Source: Bradyrhizobium embrapense | GTDB taxonomy: Bacteria; Pseudomonadota; Alphaproteobacteria; Rhizobiales; Xanthobacteraceae | NCBI RefSeq assembly: GCF_001189235.2 | Contig: NZ_LFIP02000001.1 | Span: forward strand, 372,001 to 436,000 | DNA length: 64,000 bases | Direction of reading: 5' to 3' | In this document: positions 43,886 to 51,271 of the stretch, in pieces | Numbering within the stretch: position 1 is the stretch's first letter | Layout: every line of letters begins with the position of its first letter | Made by a program: the position numbers and the translations under genes | Notes under the pieces: model-generated | Databases searched by the model: none | What the model saw: only the letters and a program-made list of their open reading frames with translations | Told to the model about the DNA's origin: nothing

Positions 43886-44599
43886 ATGACAGCCATTGCC
43901 TCGCCTGACCTTATTGCCAAGCTCGACCATATCTTGAGAGCCGGTTCCCCGGACCTCCGCGCGCGCATGCTGCAGGAGGTGGCCGGGCTGTTTCTCGACG
44001 ACGCTCACCGCCTCAGCGAGCATCAGGTGAGTTTGTTCGACGACATCCTGATCTGTCTGACCGAGAGCGTCGAGCTGCGGACCCTGACCACGCTCAGCCG
44101 CTCGCTCGCCGACTTGCATCTGGTGCCGCGGGAGCTCGCCCGTCGCCTCGCCAACCATGACGATGCCGATGTTGCCGCTCCGATCCTGCGAACATGCGAG
44201 TGCATTCCAGACGCCGATCTGATCGACATTGCCTGGATGCGGGCCGAGGGACATCTCTGCGCGATCGCGGGACGCAAGGCCGTCAACCAGGAGCTCACGG
44301 ACATTCTGCTGATGCGCGGCGACGGCAACGTGCTTCGCGCGCTCGCGCGCAATCCTGGCGCCGACATCACCAGCGCAGGCCTTGCCATGATGGTCGACGC
44401 CGCCGAGCGCGACGCGGAGATCGCAGCCGCACTGGTTTCGCGCGAGGACCTGCCTCACCACGTGCTTGCCGACCTCATCAAGCGATCCACGCCGCGCCAG
44501 CAGGCCCGATTGCTCAAATGTGCACGCCCCGAGTTTCGGGACGCAATCCGCGCCGCGATCGATGCCGGCCTCGCTGCGAAACCCGTTCAGGCAGTATGA
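43886..44599 (+). CDS. DUF2336 domain protein
   Basis: A 237-residue alpha-helical repeat protein of the DUF2336 type, found mainly in alphaproteobacteria. It begins with MTAIASPDLIAKLDHILRAG and has repeated HEAT-like helices such as ALARNPGADITSAGLAMMV. Its last codons overlap the next gene (ATGA at 44596), so translation is coupled to a PilZ protein. The function is unknown; proximity to PilZ suggests c-di-GMP-linked control of motility or surface. It has GAGA close upstream of ATG 43886. Confidence 0.85.
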   Translation: MTAIASPDLIAKLDHILRAGSPDLRARMLQEVAGLFLDDAHRLSEHQVSLFDDILICLTESVELRTLTTLSRSLADLHLVPRELARRLANHDDADVAAPILRTCECIPDADLIDIAWMRAEGHLCAIAGRKAVNQELTDILLMRGDGNVLRALARNPGADITSAGLAMMVDAAERDAEIAAALVSREDLPHHVLADLIKRSTPRQQARLLKCARPEFRDAIRAAIDAGLAAKPVQAV

Positions 44600-44910
44600 G
44601 TGGCGTCATGACGTATGGTGACCGCAGGGCGGAGCGCGTCAAGCTCGAGACGCGTCATCCCGTCAACCTCATGGGGGTCGACGGCACGTGGCGGCGAAGC
44701 TGCATCCTGCTCGACGTCTCGCAAAGCGGTGCCCGACTCGAGGTCGATGGAACGCTTGATGTGCTGAAGGCCCAGGAGTTCTTCCTTGTGTTGTCCTCGC
44801 GCGGATTGGCGTTCCGCCGCTGCGAGCTGGTTCGGGTCGACGGCACCGAGATCGGCGTGCGATTCATCGAAGAGCGAAAGCGAAAGGGACGAGCCGTCAT
44901 TCCGAGATGA
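44596..44910 (+). CDS. PilZ-domain protein, 104 residues
   Basis: A stand-alone PilZ domain. The N-terminal RRAERVKLETRHPV includes the RxxxR arm, and LLDVSQSGARLEVD corresponds to DxSxxG. The chain closes with RVDGTEIGVRFIEERKRK. ATG 44596 overlaps the stop of the DUF2336 gene, and its own stop overlaps a third ATG (44907), so the three genes form a tightly coupled unit. It should bind c-di-GMP; the partner is unknown. Confidence 0.88.
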   Translation: MSGVMTYGDRRAERVKLETRHPVNLMGVDGTWRRSCILLDVSQSGARLEVDGTLDVLKAQEFFLVLSSRGLAFRRCELVRVDGTEIGVRFIEERKRKGRAVIPR

Positions 44911-45140
44911 GGATTGGCGGCAACCTGCCATCAAGGAAAGTTGACGACATGACCATGCACAGAGCAACCAACATCGCGGTATCGGCCGTCTCCGCCGCAC
45001 CATTACGCGGCACCATCGCAATCGACTGTTCCGGCACCGTCGCGACGTTCGAGATCGACGAGGAGCTTGCCCATCGCCTCTGCAGCGATCTCGAGCGGTT
45101 TCTAACCCAAGTTCCGCGCCAGACCAGCACGACGCGGTGA
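44907..45140 (+). CDS. Small hypothetical protein coupled to the PilZ gene, 77 or 63 residues
   Basis: The ATG at 44907 overlaps the PilZ stop (ATGA) and gives 77 residues; ATG 44949 with AAGGAAAG upstream gives 63 and is at least as likely. The chain has a strand-like GTIAIDCSGTVATFEIDEEL and a helix with RLCSDLERFL. No family recognised. Its position as third gene of the DUF2336-PilZ unit suggests it works with them. Confidence 0.6.
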   Translation: MRIGGNLPSRKVDDMTMHRATNIAVSAVSAAPLRGTIAIDCSGTVATFEIDEELAHRLCSDLERFLTQVPRQTSTTR

Positions 45141-45164
45141 CCTCGAGCCGCCGACTGCCGCGCC

Positions 45165-46040
45165 CTACTCGCGCTTGAAGCGATAGTCGAAGCGGTCGCC
45201 ATCCGCCCTAATCAGGCCGACGGTCGGGGCCGGAAAATGGATCGGCAGGATCAATGTGTCGGTCCCGGCAACCGATGCAAAGAACTTTCGCCGTGACACC
45301 GCCGATTGCTTCGGGTCCCAGTCGGGCTTGGCCGACCACTCCGGCTCGCGGCACTGGATCGCGTGGTGCATCAAGTCGCCGGCGACCACGGCGCGCTGCC
45401 CCTTCGAGAAGATGTTGACGCAGCAATGGCAGGGCGAATGGCCCGGCGTCGGCGTCAGCGTGACGGTGTCGTCGAGTGCGTAGTCGTCGTCGACCAGCAG
45501 CGCCTGCCCGGCCTCGACGATCGGAAGGCAATTGTCGCGAAACACCGTGCCGGGCGGATTGGCGCCCTTGGCGTACTCGGCCTCCCAGGCCGCATACTCG
45601 CCCTTGTGGAAGACGTATTTCGCGTTCGGGAAGGTCGGCACCCAGCGCCCGTCGCGCAGCGTGGTGTTCCAGCCGGTGTGATCGATATGCAGATGCGTGC
45701 AGAACACGTAATCGATTTGCTCATAGGAGATGCCGAGCGCGAACAGCTCGTTGCGCCAGCGCTCCTTGCCCGGGAAGTCGAACGGTGGCGGATGGCCCTT
45801 GTCCTCGCCGGTGCAGGTGTCGACCAGGATGGTGTAGCGCGGCGTCCGCACCACGAAGGTCTGGTATGTGATCATCATCATGCCGCGCGCGGCGTCGAAG
45901 ACTTCCGGCTCCATCGTCTTCAGATGATGCCTGAACACACCGTCGTCATAGGTCGGGAAGAAATCCTGCGGCCGCCGCCACGGCCCTTCGCGCTCGATCA
46001 CCGCGTCGATCGTGATGTCGCCGATCCTGATCTGCTTCAT
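45165..46040 (-). CDS. MBL-fold metallo-hydrolase
   Basis: A 291-residue metallo-beta-lactamase-fold enzyme. The zinc ligands are THLHIDHTGW (His116, His118, Asp120, His121), then TPTPGHSPCH and VVAGDLMHH, and a late IHFPAP. It matches the cytoplasmic AHL-lactonase-like/MBL hydrolase group, so a lactone or thioester substrate is possible. No signal peptide. The start has GGAGTG upstream of ATG 46040. Confidence 0.9.
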   Translation of the reverse strand: MKQIRIGDITIDAVIEREGPWRRPQDFFPTYDDGVFRHHLKTMEPEVFDAARGMMMITYQTFVVRTPRYTILVDTCTGEDKGHPPPFDFPGKERWRNELFALGISYEQIDYVFCTHLHIDHTGWNTTLRDGRWVPTFPNAKYVFHKGEYAAWEAEYAKGANPPGTVFRDNCLPIVEAGQALLVDDDYALDDTVTLTPTPGHSPCHCCVNIFSKGQRAVVAGDLMHHAIQCREPEWSAKPDWDPKQSAVSRRKFFASVAGTDTLILPIHFPAPTVGLIRADGDRFDYRFKRE

Positions 46041-46225
46041 GTTTCACTCCCGCTTTTTTATGAAGCGTAGCGAGCGGGACCGAACCCCACAAGGCGCGCG
46101 GCACGCAGTGCGCTATGCGCCCAAACTGCTCCGCGAGCAGCGCGGCGCTCGGCCTGCTGCCCTTGTCATCTCGCCGTAATAGAAATCATGCGACTGAGAC
46201 GGCTCGCCGCATCGAGGACAACGCT

Positions 46226-46858
46226 ATGAACGCACCGAAGCCTTCCCGCCCCAAGCTTGCCGAAACCGTCATCGAGCCGACGGTCAAGCTGCGCGAGGTC
46301 AAGGTCGGCCGCTGCTGCGAAGTGCTCGGCGACACCGCGATCGAATACACCGAGCTCGGCGATTACTCCTATCTCGGCAGCGGTTGCATCGTCGCCGATG
46401 CCGTGATCGGCCGGTTCTGCGCGATCGCGGCGCAGGTCAGGATCGGCGCGCCCAACCATCCGGTCGAGCGCCCCTCGCAACATCGCTTCACCTACTGCCC
46501 CGAATACTACGCGGCCACGGCCGAGCGCGATCATGGCTTCTTCAGCGACCGGCGCGCGGACCGCGTCGTGATTGGCAACGACGTCTGGATCGGCCACGGC
46601 GTGATCGTGCTGCCCGGCGTCACCGTCGGCGACGGCGCGGTGCTGGCGGCCGGCGCGGTGGTCTCGCGCGATGTCGCGCCCTACACCATCGTCGGCGGCG
46701 TCCCGGCGCGGCCGATCAAGGAGCGGTTCAGCCGCAAGATCGCGGCCGAGCTATCACAGATCGCCTGGTGGAACTGGCCGCCCGAGACCATCTGGGAGCG
46801 CCTGCCGGAATTTCAGTCCGGCGACGTCGAAGCCTTTTGCGCGCGGTGGCGGGCGTGA
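46226..46858 (+). CDS. Hexapeptide-repeat acyltransferase, phosphonate-associated type
   Basis: A 210-residue left-handed beta-helix transferase. Hexapeptide repeats run from about residue 20 to 165. The segments VRIGAPNHPVERPSQHRFTY, then VVIGNDVWIGHGVIVLPGV and VAPYTIVGGVPARPIKERF match the group often encoded in phn (phosphonate) clusters. No phn gene is present here, so the gene is an orphan and its substrate is open; the CoA-dependent acetyltransferase role is inferred from the fold. The start at 46226 has GAGGA seven bases upstream. Confidence 0.85.
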   Translation: MNAPKPSRPKLAETVIEPTVKLREVKVGRCCEVLGDTAIEYTELGDYSYLGSGCIVADAVIGRFCAIAAQVRIGAPNHPVERPSQHRFTYCPEYYAATAERDHGFFSDRRADRVVIGNDVWIGHGVIVLPGVTVGDGAVLAAGAVVSRDVAPYTIVGGVPARPIKERFSRKIAAELSQIAWWNWPPETIWERLPEFQSGDVEAFCARWRA

Positions 46859-46871
46859 ACCCCTAGGACTG

Positions 46872-46956
46872 CCCCGGATTTCGCTTCGCTTCATCCGGGC
46901 TACAGAATAGAGCCATTTGACTTCGTAGCCCGGATGAAGCGAGGCGAAATCCGGGG
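46872..46956. repeat. REPIN: inverted pair of REP sequences, family A
   Basis: Two 32-base REP copies in inverted orientation (46872-46903 and 46925-46956) with one mismatch between the arms and 21 bases between them. The arms contain TTCATCCGGGCTAC and GTAGCCCGGATGAA. The pair ends 12 bases before the RAYT gene start. The arm is shared in part with the repeats at 17.6 and 18.5 kb. Confidence 0.85.
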
Positions 46957-46968
46957 TAATCTATCCGC

Positions 46969-47504
46969 ATGGTGCACTATCGACGTAACTTCTTGCCAGG
47001 CGGAACGTTCTTCTTCACGGTGACATTGGAAGACCGGTCGTCGTCGTTGCTTGTCGATCATATCGAACTACTGCGTGCTGCATTTCGTGCAGCACGCGGC
47101 AAAAAGCCGTTCACGGTCGATGCCATTGTGATTCTGCCCGAGCACCTGCACGCGGTGATGACCTTGCCGTCCGGCGATGCCGACTTCTCGGATCGATGGC
47201 GGCAGATCAAGAGCTACTTCACTCGCGGGCTGGTTGCCGCTGGTGCACCACTCTCAGCCAATCATCGTGGCGAATACGCCCTCTGGCAGCGGCGGTTTTG
47301 GGAGCACACTGTCCGCAACGAACGCGACTTTGAGCGTTGCGTCGACAACATCCATTACAATCCCGCCAAGCACCGGCTGGCCTCGTCGCCTGGGACTGGC
47401 CGCACTCGTCGCTTCATCGATACATCCGCCAGGGTGTATTGCCGTCCGATTGGGGCGGCAACGGAGCGACAGACAACGACGACTTTGGCGAGCGGAAGGA
47501 CTGA
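46969..47504 (+). pseudogene. REP-associated tyrosine transposase (RAYT), frameshifted
   Basis: The first frame gives a RAYT/Y1-transposase N-terminus (MVHYRRNFLPGGTFFFTVTL) with the HUH-type His-Leu-His (His59, His61 in PEHLHAVM), WRQIKSYFTRG, RRFWEHTVRNERDFERCVD and IHYNPAKHRL. After codon 138 (near 47383) the family sequence continues in the next frame as VAWDWPHSSLHRYIRQGVLP then SDWGGNGATDNDDFGERKD, ending at TGA 47504. One missing base at about 47383-47385 explains this. The gene is bracketed by REP sequences, as expected for RAYTs. It may be inactive, or the lost C-terminus may be tolerated. Confidence 0.85.
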
Positions 47505-47505
47505 C

Positions 47506-47535
47506 CTGGATTTCGCTTCGCTGCATCCGGGCTAC
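47506..47535. repeat. Single REP sequence after the RAYT gene
   Basis: Reads CTGGATTTCGCTTCGCTGCA then TCCGGGCTAC, the same orientation as the first REP arm at 46872. It begins two bases after the restored RAYT stop. Confidence 0.8.
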
Positions 47536-47560
47536 AAGACTGGCGCGCTTGATCGCAATC

Positions 47561-49183
47561 CTAGCTCCGCAATCCCGGCGCTTCATGGCCGGTGCGGGCG
47601 ACGTATTCGGTGTAGCCGCCGCCATATTGGTGGATACCCTCGGGCGTCAGCTCCAGCACGCGGTTGGAGAGCGCGGCGAGGAAGTGCCGGTCGTGGGACA
47701 CGAACAGCATCGTACCCTCGAACTCGGAGAGCGCATTGATCAGCATCTCCTTGGTGGCGAGATCGAGATGGTTGGTCGGCTCGTCCAGCACCAGGAAATT
47801 CGGCGGATCGAACAGCATCTTGGCCATGACGAGCCGCGCCTTCTCGCCGCCCGAAAGCACCCGGCACTTCTTCTCGACATCGTCGCCCGAGAAGCCGAAG
47901 CAGCCGGCCAGCGCGCGCAACGAGCCCTGCCCGGCCTGCGGAAAGGCATCCTCCAACGACTGGAACACGGTGCGCTCGCCGTCGAGCAGATCCATCGCGT
48001 GCTGGGCGAAATAGCCCATCTTGACGCTGCCGCCGATCGCGACCGCGCCGTCATCCGGTTCGGTTGAACCGGCGACCAGCTTCAAGAGTGTCGACTTGCC
48101 GGCGCCGTTGATGCCCATCACGCACCAGCGCTCCTTGCGGCGGATCATGAAGTCGAGCCCGTCATAAATGCGCTTGCTGCCATAGGCCTTGTGGACGTTC
48201 TTCAGGCTGACGACGTCCTCGCCGGAGCGCGGCGCCGGCTGGAATTCGAACGCCACGGTCTGCCGCCGCCGCGGCGGTTCGACCCGCTCGATCTTGTCGA
48301 GCTTCTTGACCCGGCTCTGCACTTGCGCTGCGTGCGAGGCGCGCGCCTTGAAGCGCTCGATGAACTTGATCTCCTTGGCGAGCATCGCCTGCTGGCGCTC
48401 GAACTGCGCCTGCTGCTGCTTGTCGGACAGCGCGCGCTGCTGCTCGTAGAACTCGTAATTGCCGGAGTAGCTGGTGAGCTGGCCGCCGTCGATCTCGACC
48501 ACCTTGTTGATGATGCGGTTGATGAACTCGCGGTCATGCGAGGTCATCAGCAGCGCGCCCTCGTAGCCCTTCAGGAACTGCTCGAGCCAGATCAGGCTTT
48601 CCAAATCAAGATGGTTGCTCGGCTCGTCGAGCAGCATGACGTCGGGCCGCATCAAGAGGATACGCGCAAGCGCAACCCGCATCTTCCAGCCGCCGGAGAG
48701 TTTGCCGACGTCGCCGTCCATCATCTCCTGGCTGAAGCCGAGCCCCGAGAGCGCCTCGCGCGCGCGGCCATCGAGCGCGTAGCCATCGAGTTCCTCGAAC
48801 TGATGCTGCACCTCGCCATAGCGCGCGATGATGTCGTCCATCTCGTCGGCCTTGTCGGGGTCGGCCATCGCGGCCTCGAGTTCCCGAAGCTCGGCTGCCA
48901 CCACGCTGACGGGTCCCGCCCCGTCCATCACCTCGGCGACCGCGCTGCGTCCGGACATTTCGCCGACATCCTGGCTGAAATAGCCGATCGAGATGCCGCG
49001 ATCGAGCGAGACCTGGCCTTCATCGGGGATATCCTGGCCCGAGATCATCCGGAACAGCGAGGTCTTGCCGGAGCCGTTCGGGCCGACAAGGCCGATCTTC
49101 TCGCCCTTCTGGAGCGCCGCGGAGGCTTCGATGAAGAGGATCTGGTGGCCGACTTGCTTGGAGACGTTATCGAGGCGGATCAT
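47561..49183 (-). CDS. ABC-F family ATP-binding protein
   Basis: A 540-residue soluble protein with two ABC ATPase domains and no membrane part. Domain 1: Walker A GLVGPNGSGKTS, signature LSGGWKMRVALARILL, Walker B VMLLDEPSNHLD. Domain 2: Walker A GINGAGKSTLLK, signature LSGGEKARLVMAK, Walker B FLVLDEPTNHLD. The basic linker (KFIERFKARASHAAQVQSRV) fits the ABC-F ribosome-binding arm, close to Uup/YbiT-like members. They act on stalled or specialised ribosomes. The start is at MIRLDNVSKQ (49183), the family start; the frame extends 31 codons upstream. Confidence 0.93.
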   Translation of the reverse strand: MIRLDNVSKQVGHQILFIEASAALQKGEKIGLVGPNGSGKTSLFRMISGQDIPDEGQVSLDRGISIGYFSQDVGEMSGRSAVAEVMDGAGPVSVVAAELRELEAAMADPDKADEMDDIIARYGEVQHQFEELDGYALDGRAREALSGLGFSQEMMDGDVGKLSGGWKMRVALARILLMRPDVMLLDEPSNHLDLESLIWLEQFLKGYEGALLMTSHDREFINRIINKVVEIDGGQLTSYSGNYEFYEQQRALSDKQQQAQFERQQAMLAKEIKFIERFKARASHAAQVQSRVKKLDKIERVEPPRRRQTVAFEFQPAPRSGEDVVSLKNVHKAYGSKRIYDGLDFMIRRKERWCVMGINGAGKSTLLKLVAGSTEPDDGAVAIGGSVKMGYFAQHAMDLLDGERTVFQSLEDAFPQAGQGSLRALAGCFGFSGDDVEKKCRVLSGGEKARLVMAKMLFDPPNFLVLDEPTNHLDLATKEMLINALSEFEGTMLFVSHDRHFLAALSNRVLELTPEGIHQYGGGYTEYVARTGHEAPGLRS

Positions 49184-49344
49184 GCTCAAATATTGGGGAA
49201 TTAAGGGGTTGCGGCCTCTTATTCGATCTCGGACGCCGGTGGAAGCCCATTCCGCGGGTTTCGCTCCGCGCGCCAATGCATGCCACGATCGTTGCAGATC
49301 GAATATGACAGGAAACCGTTCGGCGACCGGTTCTGGGGCATCGC

Positions 49345-49788
49345 ATGCAAGTCTGGCTTCTCTATCTCCTCGCGCTCGGCGCCGGCATCGCGGTGGCCGT
49401 TCAACAGGTCCTGAACGGCAACCTCCGCGCCGCGCTGAACTCGCCGGCCTGGGCCGGCCTCGTCAGCTATCTCGGCGGTCTCGTGACGATGGCGGTCGTG
49501 CTGGTGGCAACGCGCGAGCCGGTGCCGTCCTGGAAGCTGGTCTCGGCTGTGCCGTGGTGGGCCTGGAGCGGCGGCATCCTCGGCGGGGTCTTCATCCTGC
49601 TGATGATCCTGCTGCTGCCCTCGCTCGGCGCCGCGACCCTGCTGGCGCTGGTGGTTGCGGGTCAGATGATCGCGGGCATCGCGATGGACCATTTCGGCAT
49701 GTTCGGGCTGACGCAGCATCCGGTATCGTTCTCGCGGCTGGCCGGCATCGCGCTGATCATCGGCGGCGTGCTGCTGATCAAGGATTGA
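49345..49788 (+). CDS. DMT-family transporter, DUF606/YdcZ type
   Basis: A 147-residue inner-membrane protein of five helices, the half-size DMT family. It opens MQVWLLYLLALGAGIAVAVQ, then LNGNLRAALNSPAWAGLVSY, GGVFILLMILLLPSLGAATL and ends GIALIIGGVLLIKD. YdcZ-type proteins may work as dimers or with a second half gene; no partner is adjacent. Substrate unknown. It is divergent from the ABC-F gene. Confidence 0.88.
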   Translation: MQVWLLYLLALGAGIAVAVQQVLNGNLRAALNSPAWAGLVSYLGGLVTMAVVLVATREPVPSWKLVSAVPWWAWSGGILGGVFILLMILLLPSLGAATLLALVVAGQMIAGIAMDHFGMFGLTQHPVSFSRLAGIALIIGGVLLIKD

Positions 49789-50067
49789 GGCCATCGACAA
49801 GCCGGTCGACGCGATTGATTCCCTGAATGAGAAAGCCCCGCTGAATCCGGCGGCGACTGACGTTATGATGCAACCTCCGGGGTCATCTCCGGGTGTGGAC
49901 ACCCGCCGATTCGTCGCTTAGCTGTAAGCACCCGCCTTCTTCGTGTTGCGTCATGCGGGACCGACCATCCCTGTTCATTTGCGTCAAAGAAGTATTGAGC
50001 ATCCCCCCAGTGTCGAGAGGCCGCATCGCGGGCTTCGGCGCGGGTCGGAGGCTGCGAGGAGCATCAC

Positions 50068-51159
50068 ATGACCCATCGTTTGCATTTGGTCACTGCGTTG
50101 GCGCTGCTGCTCGGCAGCACTGGCGCCGCGCTCGCCCAGTCGCTGCCCGACTACATGGCGCCGATCTCGGGCAAGACCGCATCGACGCCGGCCGATGTCG
50201 CGACCAAGGACGTGCTGGCGCTCAACACCGGCATGTTCGAGCTCTATGGGGATGCGGCGCGGATCTTCCAGAAGAACATCCTCGACAAGCATCCGGTTAT
50301 CCTCGGCCTGTTCTCGGGCGCCGGCGGCCGCCTGATCCTGTACCGGCCGGGCAAGCCACCGACCGAGGCGCCGCAGGTGCCGGTGGTTTATCAGCTGCTC
50401 AAATCGGTCGGCCACAGCACGATGGCGCTGGCGGAGGTGGTCGGCCCCTACGTCGACAATCCCGACGACAAGGCGTGGCGCGGCTCGATGCAGGCCTATC
50501 GCAGCCGGATGCAGTCGGCGCTCGACGGGCTCGATGCCACGCCGATGCAGGCGGACTGGCGCGACAACAATCGCGCCATCCTCAAGAACAACATCGCCTT
50601 CATGGACGAATGCCTCAGCGCCGGCGCGATCCCGTTCGCGACGCTCGAGGCCTTCGGCAAGAAGCAGGCGCCCTTGCTCGCCAGGAACGTCGCCTGGGCC
50701 GCGCAGACCCAGGTCGCGCACTGGATGGGCGTCATGGCCGACTGGAAGACCCAGCTCGGCCCGGACTGGGACAAGACCTATGGGGCGAGCAACACGATCT
50801 ATGTGGCGCGGCAGAACAACGTGATCTTCAGCGTGCTGGCGCAGTTCTTCGGCCCTGACGCCATCAACGACCGGCTGATGCTGATCGAGACGATCTCCTT
50901 CACCACCACGCCGTCGGACATGCTGGAATCGCTGACGCGGATCATTGCCGACCGCTCGGTGGGCGCGCTGTTCTTCGGCAGCTATCATTTGATGGATTAT
51001 GAGCTGATGGGAGGCGACGCGCGCGAGGCGATCATCGCCGAGACCAAGAAGCGGGGCATGACGGCCTTCCTACCACCGCTGGTGCCGTTCGGTTCCAAGC
51101 AATGGCCGACGCTGATCACATCAGGTCCGGGACCGGCCACCATCGCCGACCTCAAGTGA
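50068..51159 (+). CDS. Secreted protein of unknown function, 363 residues
   Basis: A signal peptide (MTHRLHLVTALALLLGSTGA, cleaved near ALAQS) precedes a 340-residue, mostly helical mature domain with no motif I recognise. Notable stretches are ILDKHPVILGLFSGAGGRLI, YQLLKSVGHSTMALAEVVGP, MAHW-type VAHWMGVMADWKTQLG and FFGSYHLMDYELMGGDAR. One cysteine only. GAGGAG lies six bases before ATG 50068. The molybdopterin hydroxylase gene begins 113 bases downstream on the same strand, so a functional link is possible but not shown. Confidence 0.75.
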   Translation: MTHRLHLVTALALLLGSTGAALAQSLPDYMAPISGKTASTPADVATKDVLALNTGMFELYGDAARIFQKNILDKHPVILGLFSGAGGRLILYRPGKPPTEAPQVPVVYQLLKSVGHSTMALAEVVGPYVDNPDDKAWRGSMQAYRSRMQSALDGLDATPMQADWRDNNRAILKNNIAFMDECLSAGAIPFATLEAFGKKQAPLLARNVAWAAQTQVAHWMGVMADWKTQLGPDWDKTYGASNTIYVARQNNVIFSVLAQFFGPDAINDRLMLIETISFTTTPSDMLESLTRIIADRSVGALFFGSYHLMDYELMGGDAREAIIAETKKRGMTAFLPPLVPFGSKQWPTLITSGPGPATIADLK

Positions 51160-51271
51160 GGTCGCGGCTACGACCTATTGCGACATTGCGATCGCATTCG
51201 CTTTGCCGCAACACTGCAGCTTGTATTGCACAGTTTATTGAACCTTGGCGCGATATGCCGTCGAGGTGTTG

